In this document: piece by piece, positions 56,927 to 64,000 of the stretch
How the letters are laid out: each line of letters starts with the position of its first letter
How positions within the stretch are numbered: position 1 is the first letter of the stretch
NCBI RefSeq assembly: GCF_021029445.1
Contig: NZ_CP072610.1
Coordinates: 1,364,001-1,428,000, forward strand
Source: Pseudomonas wenzhouensis
GTDB taxonomy: Bacteria; Pseudomonadota; Gammaproteobacteria; Pseudomonadales; Pseudomonadaceae
DNA: 64,000 bases
Direction of reading: 5' to 3'
Position numbers and translations under genes: made by a program
The notes under the pieces: generated by a model
Seen by the model: the letters and a program-made list of their open reading frames with translations, nothing else
What the model was told of the DNA's origin: nothing
Databases searched by the model: none

Positions 56927-59374
56927 ATGCCTCGCGTTGTCCGTCGTTCCCAGCCCCTGGCACGTGCCGTACGCGCCGCACTGCTGAGCCTCAGCCTGCC
57001 ACTGGCGTTGTTGCCCGTGGCGACCTCGGCCTGGGCCGCGCAGCCTTACCAGATCAGTGCCGGCGCGCTGGAGTCGGCACTCACCGAATTTGCCCGGCAG
57101 TCCGGTGTGTTGCTCAGCTTCGACCCGGCGCTGACCCGTGGGCGCAGCAGCCCCGGTCTGCAAGGGCACTACTCGCTGGAGCAGGGCTTCGCCCACTTGC
57201 TGGCCGGCAGCGGCCTGCGCGTGGTGCTGGACGGGCAGGGCGACTATCGCCTCGAGCCGGCGCCGCAAGCGGCAGCCGACCGCCTCGAGTTGCAGAGCCA
57301 GACCGTGACTGCCCAGCCGGCTGAGCGCACCAACGGCCCGGTCGGCAGCTATGTCGCTAGCCGCAGCGCTACCGCTACCAAGACCGATACGCCGCTGCTG
57401 GAAACCCCGCAGGCGATAAGCGTGATCAGTCGCGAGCAGATGGATGCACGCGGCGTCACCACCCTGGAAGAGGCGCTGCGCTACACCCCGAGCATCAGCG
57501 TGCCCTACGGCTTCGACACCCGTTACGACTGGTTCAGCATCCGTGGTTTCGATGCCAAGACCCGGGTATTTCGCGACGGCCTGGTGCAACCGACCAGCAC
57601 CTACGGCCTGCCGCGTCTGGACAGCTGGGCGATGGAGCGCATCGAGGTGCTGCGTGGTCCGGCGTCGGTGCTCTATGGCCAGGCCGAGCCTGGCGGCATC
57701 GTCAACCAGGTGAGCAAGCGGCCCAGCGAAACGGCGCGCAATGAAGTGCGTTTACGCGCCGGTAGCGACGATCTGGCGGAGCTGGCCGGCGACTTCGGCG
57801 GGGCGTTGAGCGACGACGGTTCGCTGCTCTATCGGGTGGTGATGCTCGGTAACGACGCCAACGCCCAGGTCGACAAGACCGGCATGCAGCGGCAGATGCT
57901 GGCGCCCAGCCTGACCTGGCGGCCGAACGCCGACACCGAGCTGACAGTCCAGGCCGCCTACCAGAAGGATGACGGGCGTTACGGCTTCAGTACTCACTTT
58001 TCGCCGTACCTGCGTGACACCTTCAACCTGCCCTACGACCGCGATCCTGACTTCTTCGATGGCGAGCCGGATTTCAACGACTTCCAGCGCAGCTATTATT
58101 CCGTCGGCTATCAGTTGTCACACCGTCTCAATGACACCTGGACCCTGCGGCAGAATCTGCGCTACGACGAGACCAACCTGGAATACAGCTACATCAACGC
58201 CTATGCCGTGTTGCCGTTCGATGGCCGCACCCTGCTGCGCAGCGCCGGCGTGCAGGACGAACACATGAGTGGTTGGGGCGTGGACAACCAGGCCGAAGCC
58301 AGTTTCGCCACCGGCAGCGTCGAGCACAACCTGTTGCTCGGCCTCGACTGGCGCCGCAGCCGTTCCAACGAAGCGGCCTATTATGGCGCCACGGTGCCGC
58401 CGCTGGATCTGCTCGAACCGCAGTACGGTCGGCCACTCGTATCGCCTGCCATCGATCGCAAGCAGAGCCTGCTGACTCGCCAGACCGGCCTCTACCTGCA
58501 GGACCAACTCAAGCTCGGCGACCACTGGCGGCTGTTGCTTGGTGGTCGCTACGACTGGGCGCAGAACCAGATCGACGACGCTCTGCAGGCCGACAGCAAG
58601 ACAACCAGCGAAGCCTTCAGCGGTCGCGCAGGGCTGGTCTATGTGTTCGACAACGGCCTGGCGCCCTATGTCAGCTACAGCGAATCGTTCAACCCGGTCA
58701 GCGGCAGCGATACCCTCACGGGCAAGCCGTTCGACCCGGAGCGTGGCAAGCAGTACGAAATCGGCGTGAAGTACCAGCTTGAGGGCGCGCGCAGTTTCGT
58801 CAGCCTGGCACTGTTCGACCTGACCAAGCAGGACTACGTGCTCAATGACAGCAGCAGTGATCCGGGGCGCACCCTGCGCCGCCAAGTGGGGGAGGTCAGC
58901 TCGCGCGGCATCGAACTGGAAGCCTTGGCCAGCCTGGCCGAAGGCCTGGATCTGAGTGCCTTCTACAGCTACACCGACGCTTTCGTCAGCAAGAGCCCCA
59001 ACGCCTGGGAAAAGGACAGTCGCCTGCCACGTACCCCACGTGATTCGGCCGGCGTCTGGCTCGACTACACCCAGCTCAGTGGGGCACTCAAGGGCTTCGG
59101 CGGCGGTATCGGCGTGCGCTACGTCGGCGAGAGCCGATATACCGGGCGCAACGCCGCGCTGGCGTTCAACCCGACGCTGGAACCCATCGTCAACGTCGAG
59201 TCCGAGGCCTACACCCTGGTCGACGCCAGCCTGCACTATCAACTCGATGGCATGCGCCTGGCACTTAACGCCAGCAACCTGCTGGACAAGGAGTACGACA
59301 CCTCCTGCAGCGAAGTGACCTGCTACTACGGCTACGGTCGCACCCTCACAGCCAGCGCCAGCTACAACTGGTGA
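56927..59374 (+). CDS. TonB-dependent siderophore receptor with signalling (STN) domain
   Basis: An 815-residue outer-membrane transducer. A signal peptide (about 1-38) precedes an STN/secretin-N domain (about 40-115, ALESALTEFARQSGVLLSF), which binds the FecR-like protein. The plug (about 140-270, TDTPLLETPQAISVIS to VLYGQAEPGGIVNQVSKRP) and 22-strand barrel follow, ending in an aromatic residue (SYNW). A cysteine pair near the end (SCSEVTCYYGYGRT) resembles FhuA-type hydroxamate receptors, so ferrichrome or ferrioxamine-like ligands are the best guess. Confidence 0.9.
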   Translation: MPRVVRRSQPLARAVRAALLSLSLPLALLPVATSAWAAQPYQISAGALESALTEFARQSGVLLSFDPALTRGRSSPGLQGHYSLEQGFAHLLAGSGLRVVLDGQGDYRLEPAPQAAADRLELQSQTVTAQPAERTNGPVGSYVASRSATATKTDTPLLETPQAISVISREQMDARGVTTLEEALRYTPSISVPYGFDTRYDWFSIRGFDAKTRVFRDGLVQPTSTYGLPRLDSWAMERIEVLRGPASVLYGQAEPGGIVNQVSKRPSETARNEVRLRAGSDDLAELAGDFGGALSDDGSLLYRVVMLGNDANAQVDKTGMQRQMLAPSLTWRPNADTELTVQAAYQKDDGRYGFSTHFSPYLRDTFNLPYDRDPDFFDGEPDFNDFQRSYYSVGYQLSHRLNDTWTLRQNLRYDETNLEYSYINAYAVLPFDGRTLLRSAGVQDEHMSGWGVDNQAEASFATGSVEHNLLLGLDWRRSRSNEAAYYGATVPPLDLLEPQYGRPLVSPAIDRKQSLLTRQTGLYLQDQLKLGDHWRLLLGGRYDWAQNQIDDALQADSKTTSEAFSGRAGLVYVFDNGLAPYVSYSESFNPVSGSDTLTGKPFDPERGKQYEIGVKYQLEGARSFVSLALFDLTKQDYVLNDSSSDPGRTLRRQVGEVSSRGIELEALASLAEGLDLSAFYSYTDAFVSKSPNAWEKDSRLPRTPRDSAGVWLDYTQLSGALKGFGGGIGVRYVGESRYTGRNAALAFNPTLEPIVNVESEAYTLVDASLHYQLDGMRLALNASNLLDKEYDTSCSEVTCYYGYGRTLTASASYNW

Positions 59375-59400
59375 GCGGAGGCAGCCGGCAGGGGGATAAG

Positions 59401-59421
59401 TTTGATAATTAATATTTCAAA
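59401..59421. promoter_or_regulatory. AT-rich palindrome, candidate Fur site
   Basis: Symmetric ends TTTGA and TCAAA enclose TAATTAATATT. GATAAT at its left edge is a Fur half-site word, and a few bases on GCAATTCTCACTAAT resembles another. It lies about 65-85 bases before the second receptor gene. Confidence 0.4.
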
Positions 59422-59485
59422 TCTAAGCAATTCTCACTAATACGCAGCCGCCGTACACTGTCCTCATGTTATTCAAGGAGCCGTA

Positions 59486-61609
59486 ATGCCTACCTCTGCT
59501 GTCCATCGTTACCTGACTCGCTCAGTCCGCCTGGCGACTTTGGGGTTGGCGTTGAACCCGCTGCTACTACTGGCCGAAGAGGCCATTGAGCTTGAGGCTC
59601 AGAGCGTTGTAGCGACTCCGCAAGCCGAGCGTGCCAACGGTCCGGTGGCCGGCTATGTGGCGAGCCGAAGTGCCACCGGTACCAAGACCGATACGCCACT
59701 GCTGGAGACACCGCAGTCGGTCAGCGTGATTACAGCCGACCGTATCCGCGATCTGGGCTCACTGACCGTGCAGGACGCGCTGCGTTATACCGCCGGCATG
59801 CGAGGAGAAACCTATGGGCTGGACAGCCGCGGTGACTGGTCGATGATCCGCGGCAGTGCGCCGAGCATCTTCCTCGACGGCTTGCAGCAGACTTTTGGCA
59901 GCTACACCAATATCCGTACCGATCCATTTACCCTGGAGCGCATCGAGGTGCTCAAGGGGCCGTCTTCGATGCTCTATGGGCAGACACCGGTCGGCGGTCT
60001 GGTCAACCTTGTGAGCAAGCGTCCGCAGGCTGAGCAACGCACCGAGCTGCAGGCGCAGTACGGCAGCTTCGATCGTAAGCAACTGGCAGTGGACAGTACC
60101 GGGCCGTTGAATGAGGAGTGCACCTTGCTGTATCGCGTGATAGCGGTGCAGCGCGATAGTCAGACCCAGGTCGACCACGTCAAGGACAACCGCCTGGTGC
60201 TGATGCCTTCGTTGACCTGGAAGCCCAGCGAGGATATCGAGTGGACTCTGTTGGCCAACATACAGAAGGACGATAGCGGCTCAACCAGCCAGTTCCTTCC
60301 ACACCGTGGCACTGTGCTGGGCGCGCCGTACGGCAAGGTTGGCAGCAATACCTTCGTCAGCGAGCCGGGCTTCGATGAGTACGACAGTGAGCAGGTGGCG
60401 CTGACCTCGCAGTTCGCCTGGCGTCTGGATGACACCTGGACGTTGCGACAGAACCTGCGCTGGCAGAAGAGCAAGGTCAGCTACCAGACGATGTACGGAT
60501 GGCCGCCGGTGCTGCAGGCCGATAACCGCACGGTCAATCGGGTGTTTTCCATCTCCAAACCCGAAGTGAAGGTCTGGGTGGCTGACCATCAGGGCGAGGC
60601 GCGCTTCGACACTGGCCCGCTGCAGCATACTCTTCTGCTTGGCAGCGACTACCAGCACGCCGTGACCGAGCGCAAACGTGCCAGCGGCGCCGCTACGCCG
60701 CTGGATCTGTATGACCCGGTGTACGGCTCCTTCGATCCTTCCGCAATCGCCCTGATAGAAGACCCGGAGCAACGGGCGGTGCAGAAGGGCCTCTACGCTC
60801 AGGACCAGATCCGCTACGAGAACTGGCTGCTGACGCTTGGCATGCGCAAGGACTGGGCCGAGAGCAAGACCCAGGGGCGCATGGGGCAGAAGGACGATGA
60901 CGTCACCGGGCGGGTCGGTCTGACCTACCTGTTTGACAACGGCGTGGCGCCCTACATCAGCTATAGCGAGTCGTTCCAGCCGATCATCGGCCTCAACAGC
61001 CGCACCCTCGACCCGTACAAGCCGATCGAGGGCAAGCAGTGGGAGCTGGGTGTCAAGTATCAGCCGCTGGGCAGCAACAGCCTGTTCACTGCGGCGGTCT
61101 ACGACCTGCGTGAACAGAACCGGCGCATGCCTGACCCGAACGATCCGCTGAACACTCTGCAAAATGGCGAAACCCGTGCCCGTGGCCTGGAGCTGGAAGC
61201 GCTGGTGGAGATCAATCCGAACTGGAACCTCATTGCCACCTACAGCAAGACCGACACCGAAGTGCTCAAGGGGGCGCCAGCCGAAGAGGGCAAGCGCCTG
61301 GCCAGCGTGCCGGAGGACATGGCCTCGCTGTGGAGCCAGCATCGTTTCAGCATCGCCGGCATTCCCGGCTTCAGCGCCGGTGCCGGGGTGCGCTACGTGG
61401 GCGCCAGCTGGGACGGTCTCGACCAGTTGAAAACACCGTCCACCACGCTGTTCGATGCCATGCTCGGCTACCAGTACCAGAACTGGAATTTCACCCTCAA
61501 CGCCAGCAACCTCGAGGACGAAACCTACTACACCACCTGCCTGTCCCGTGGCGACTGTTTCATCGGTAGCCGCCGCACCGTGGTGGGTACCGTGGGTTAT
61601 AGCTTCTAG
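59486..61609 (+). CDS. TonB-dependent siderophore receptor, no signalling domain
   Basis: A 707-residue outer-membrane receptor. The signal peptide (about 1-29) leads directly to the TonB-box region and plug (LLETPQSVSVITADRI; MLYGQTPVGGLVNLVSKRP), then the barrel, ending VGTVGYSF. It shares with the preceding receptor the NGPV-GYVASRSAT-TKTDTPLLETPQ segment and the C-terminal cysteine pair (CLSRGDC), so the two are paralogues. It lacks the STN domain and so cannot signal through FecR. Own AT-rich promoter region upstream; GGAG before the ATG. Confidence 0.9.
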   Translation: MPTSAVHRYLTRSVRLATLGLALNPLLLLAEEAIELEAQSVVATPQAERANGPVAGYVASRSATGTKTDTPLLETPQSVSVITADRIRDLGSLTVQDALRYTAGMRGETYGLDSRGDWSMIRGSAPSIFLDGLQQTFGSYTNIRTDPFTLERIEVLKGPSSMLYGQTPVGGLVNLVSKRPQAEQRTELQAQYGSFDRKQLAVDSTGPLNEECTLLYRVIAVQRDSQTQVDHVKDNRLVLMPSLTWKPSEDIEWTLLANIQKDDSGSTSQFLPHRGTVLGAPYGKVGSNTFVSEPGFDEYDSEQVALTSQFAWRLDDTWTLRQNLRWQKSKVSYQTMYGWPPVLQADNRTVNRVFSISKPEVKVWVADHQGEARFDTGPLQHTLLLGSDYQHAVTERKRASGAATPLDLYDPVYGSFDPSAIALIEDPEQRAVQKGLYAQDQIRYENWLLTLGMRKDWAESKTQGRMGQKDDDVTGRVGLTYLFDNGVAPYISYSESFQPIIGLNSRTLDPYKPIEGKQWELGVKYQPLGSNSLFTAAVYDLREQNRRMPDPNDPLNTLQNGETRARGLELEALVEINPNWNLIATYSKTDTEVLKGAPAEEGKRLASVPEDMASLWSQHRFSIAGIPGFSAGAGVRYVGASWDGLDQLKTPSTTLFDAMLGYQYQNWNFTLNASNLEDETYYTTCLSRGDCFIGSRRTVVGTVGYSF

Positions 61610-61681
61610 ACCTGGCGCGCCAGGCCGCCGCCCGCCATGCGGGTACCGATCTAAGCCCGATCAGCGAACAACGAGCCAACC

Positions 61682-61978
61682 GTGAGCAAACAATCTTCCC
61701 TGACCCCCTGGAGCATCGCTTCGCGGATCCTGGCCGCCCTGTTCGGTGGCTATGCCCTGGCCTACGGGTTTACCGCGTTCTTCTCCGTCTACCTGCCGCT
61801 GGCGCGCGCTGACCGGGTGGTGTTCGCCAGCCTGCTGTGCTTTGCCGTATGGAGTGCTGCAGCGATCTATGCGTTCGCCGCGCGCAGCGCTCTGCGTGCC
61901 TGGCTGCTGCTGGTGGGGCTGACAGTCCTGGCGTGCCTGGCAGCCTTCCTGCCCGCCGAATTCGGAGCGCGCCCATGA
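61682..61978 (+). CDS. DUF3649 inner-membrane protein of iron-uptake locus
   Basis: A 98-residue protein with three hydrophobic segments (ILAALFGGYALAYGFTAFF; VVFASLLCFAVWSAAAIYAF; AWLLLVGLTVLACLAAF). GTG start at 61682. DUF3649 proteins accompany siderophore receptors and PepSY-type membrane proteins, probably in iron release or transport at the inner membrane. The stop overlaps the next start (ATGA). Confidence 0.8.
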   Translation: MSKQSSLTPWSIASRILAALFGGYALAYGFTAFFSVYLPLARADRVVFASLLCFAVWSAAAIYAFAARSALRAWLLLVGLTVLACLAAFLPAEFGARP

Positions 61979-63510
61979 GCCTGCGTCAATCCATGGCCGG
62001 TTTGCACACCTGGGGCGGCCTGCTGCCCAGTTGGCTGCTGTTCGTCATTCTGTTCAGTGGCACCGTGGCCTGCTTCGACAAGGAGCTGGAGCGCTGGATG
62101 CGTCCGGCGCTGCACCTGTCGCAGCAGGCCACGTTGACGCTGAGCGCCGAGCAGTTGCGTGGCTGGCTGCAGACCAATGTCGCGGATGAATTGCATGCGT
62201 TCTGGTTGCGTCCACCGAGCGAGCGTACTCCGTTCTGGTTACTGGCCTGGGAGGTCGACGGCAGTGAACATATCGAGCGTCGCACCTTCGCTCTGCACAT
62301 CCTGCAGCCCTTGGCTGAAACCCTGGGCGGCGAGTTCTTCTTCACGCTGCACTATGAACTGCACGGCGGCATGCTCGGGCGCTATCTGGTGGGGCTGGCC
62401 GGGATGTTCATGCTGGTGGCGCTCATCTCGGGGGTGATCATCCACCGGCGCATCTTCAAGGATTTCTTCACCCTGCGTCCGACAGCCAACGGCCAGCGCG
62501 CCTGGCTGGACGCGCACAACCTGTTCGGCGTGGCTGGCTTGCCCTTTCATCTGCTGATGGCCTACACCGGCGTGGCGATCTTCGTCGCCTCCTACATGCC
62601 GGCTGGCGTTCAGGTGGCTTACAAGAGCGATCTCACTCACTTCTTCAGCGAGGTGATGGGTGGGTATCACCGCGAGGAGCTGCATCGTCCGGCGACTGCA
62701 GCGGTTTCCCTCGATACGCTGGTCGAGCAGGCGCGCACGCACTGGCAGGGCGGCGAGCCGGGGTGGATCAGCGTGCATCACCCGGACGATGCCTCGGCGG
62801 TGGTGGAGATCCACCGCGCGGATAGCTCGCGCATCGCCAACCCGGCCGATACGCTGACCTTCGATGCGGGTACCGGCGAGTTGCTGCATGAGCAGCGTGC
62901 ACCAGCCGGCTACAGCGCTTACCTGTGGTTGGCTGGCCTGCATATGGCGCAGTTCGGCGGTGCGCTGGTGCGGGCGATCTATCTGCTTTTGGGGCTGGCC
63001 GGCTGCGCCATGCTGGAGGCCGGCAGCCGAGTCTGGTTGAGCAAGCGTGCGACTCGTTGCGGGCGTGGTATCGGTGTGGTGCGTGCGCTCAATGGCGCGG
63101 TATTCGTTGGCCTGCCACTGGCCAGCCTGGCTCTGCTGTGGGGCAATCGCCTGCTGCCAGAGAACCTGCCTGCGCGGGCCAGTTGGGAGGCCTGGGTGTT
63201 CGTTGCCAGTTGGTTGCTGCTGGCGCTGTGGGCCGTGCTGCGTCGGCACAGCTCGCGCCTGCTGCGTCAGCAACTGACCCTCGGCGCGTTGCTGGCTCTG
63301 GGCCTGCCGCTACTGTCCGGGCTGCTGGCGCCGCACGGCCATCTGCTGGCCAGCCTGGAACGCGGTGACTGGGCGTTGGCCGGTATCGATCTGTTCCTGT
63401 TGCTGACGGGCCTGCTCTGCGTCTTGTGCGTTTGGCGTCTGGGGGTGCCGTCGGCCGTGCAGGTCAGCTCGGCGCAGGTATCGCGCGGGCCAGCCGGGGA
63501 GGTGCGCTGA
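61975..63510 (+). CDS. PepSY-associated transmembrane protein (PiuB-like)
   Basis: A 511-residue inner-membrane protein with PepSY_TM architecture. It opens with the family-like LHTWGGLLPSWLLFVILFSGTVACFDKELERWM. A periplasmic PepSY-containing loop and more helices follow, including AHNLFGVAGLPFHLLMAYTGVAIF, GLHMAQFGGALVRAIYLLLG and a C-terminal four-helix group. Relatives sit beside siderophore receptors and are thought to reduce or release iron. Coupled to both neighbours by overlapping stop/start codons (ATGA, TGATG). Confidence 0.86.
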   Translation: MSLRQSMAGLHTWGGLLPSWLLFVILFSGTVACFDKELERWMRPALHLSQQATLTLSAEQLRGWLQTNVADELHAFWLRPPSERTPFWLLAWEVDGSEHIERRTFALHILQPLAETLGGEFFFTLHYELHGGMLGRYLVGLAGMFMLVALISGVIIHRRIFKDFFTLRPTANGQRAWLDAHNLFGVAGLPFHLLMAYTGVAIFVASYMPAGVQVAYKSDLTHFFSEVMGGYHREELHRPATAAVSLDTLVEQARTHWQGGEPGWISVHHPDDASAVVEIHRADSSRIANPADTLTFDAGTGELLHEQRAPAGYSAYLWLAGLHMAQFGGALVRAIYLLLGLAGCAMLEAGSRVWLSKRATRCGRGIGVVRALNGAVFVGLPLASLALLWGNRLLPENLPARASWEAWVFVASWLLLALWAVLRRHSSRLLRQQLTLGALLALGLPLLSGLLAPHGHLLASLERGDWALAGIDLFLLLTGLLCVLCVWRLGVPSAVQVSSAQVSRGPAGEVR

Positions 63511-63830
63511 TGCTGCTCGCTTTCGCCTTGGCCTATCTCGGCATGCTGACCCTGTGCCTGGCCATGTCGCGTCATCACAAAGCCTTGCTTGGCGGCGAGC
63601 CGGGATTTTTGCGCCAACGCATGCTGCGCTGGGCTGCGGCGATCTGCTTCGCGTTTGCCCTGTGGGTGTGCAGCCTAAGCTTGGGTAGCGAGATCGGCGC
63701 GGTGCTGTGGCTGTGCCAACTGATGCTCGCTGCAGTGCTGCTGGTCGTCGTGCTGGCCTGGCGCCATCTTTGGGTTGTACCGGTCGCAGTGCCGCTGCTG
63801 ACGAGCGGGATGCTTGCTTGGTGGATCTGA
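63510..63830 (+). CDS. DUF3325 inner-membrane protein
   Basis: A 106-residue protein with three transmembrane helices (LLAFALAYLGMLTLCLAM; WAAAICFAFALWVCSLSLG; LMLAAVLLVVVLAW) and the SRHHKALLGG loop typical of DUF3325. Last gene of the DUF3649-PepSY-DUF3325 unit; its ATG shares one base with the previous stop. Confidence 0.8.
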   Translation: MLLAFALAYLGMLTLCLAMSRHHKALLGGEPGFLRQRMLRWAAAICFAFALWVCSLSLGSEIGAVLWLCQLMLAAVLLVVVLAWRHLWVVPVAVPLLTSGMLAWWI

Positions 63831-63968
63831 AAGGCCTGCGGCAATCCGCGTCTGTGTCTTTGCGTCACATCCCTGCATCATCCTCAAGTGGGTGTTTTTC
63901 CTGCATGCTCGTTAGCGGGTATCCATGTCGGATGCTCGGGCATCATGCTTGTTTGGGGAGAAGTGAAC

Positions 63969-64000
63969 GATGAATTGGGCGGAACGTCTGCGTGAGGGCA
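63969..64000 (+). CDS. Start of a further gene, cut by window end
   Basis: GGGGAGAAG precedes an ATG that opens MNWAERLREG and runs to the window edge. Only ten codons are visible, so no identification is possible. About 140 bases separate it from the DUF3325 gene, so it may have its own promoter. Confidence 0.5.

Overview
The window is a GC-rich gammaproteobacterial chromosome segment. Gene content and order are those of Pseudomonas: RdgC, an OprD porin, AhpC/AhpF, Prc, a sigma-54-controlled glycine cleavage operon with its TyrR-like activator, a FecI/FecR/TonB-receptor locus, and several REP families. No virulence island, prophage or intact transposon is visible. Most of it reads as ordinary core genome with a few scars: a shrunken group II intron, a decapitated hsdR, a frameshifted endonuclease I gene and a tandemly duplicated intergenic repeat.

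Layout. 1-11 kb: end of edd (Entner-Doudoroff), rdgC, tRNA-Val and tRNA-Asp, an FKBP lipoprotein, a DUF1232 protein, an overlapping three-gene unit (XRE regulator, unknown, Sel1 repeats), an EAL-CBS-GGDEF protein, prc, and a quinone oxidoreductase. 11-14.4 kb: ahpC and ahpF, then the intron remnant directly behind the ahpF terminator. 14.4-16.3 kb: ureidoglycine aminohydrolase diverging from a LysR regulator. 16.4-22.6 kb: a tightly overlapping operon (HAD phosphatase, ABC ATPase, two permeases, alkaline-phosphatase-superfamily enzyme, periplasmic binding protein) diverging from a GntR/UTRA regulator. This looks like an uptake-and-hydrolysis system for an organophosphorus compound. 22.7-26 kb: Sel1 lipoprotein, M14 carboxypeptidase, OprD-family porin.

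26.7-35.1 kb: gcvH-gcvP-glyA-gcvT, preceded by a clear sigma-54 promoter, a consensus IHF site and a palindromic activator site, with a gcsR-like activator gene upstream. About 0.65 kb of repeats separates the activator gene from the control region. 35-38 kb: a small unknown gene, broken endonuclease I and the hsdR remnant. 38-43.3 kb: NTF2-like protein, an overlapping GNAT/nitrilase/ZapE-like trio, isochorismatase-like hydrolase with GlxA-type regulator, DUF1028 protein. 43.4-50.7 kb: class I fumarase, diguanylate cyclase overlapping a ferredoxin reductase, enoyl-CoA hydratase, pyruvate kinase, universal stress protein. 50.8-55.2 kb: small envelope and signalling proteins (including PilZ), SirB1-like protein, amino-acid dehydrogenase, DUF488, YebG. 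55.3-63.8 kb: iron-uptake locus with ECF sigma, FecR, two related TonB receptors (only the first with a signalling domain) and three inner-membrane proteins. The window ends at the start of one more gene.

Three c-di-GMP-related proteins (EAL-CBS-GGDEF, GGDEF, PilZ) lie in the window but not together. The two strongest leads are the organophosphorus operon, whose substrate is not evident, and the compact group II intron derivative.
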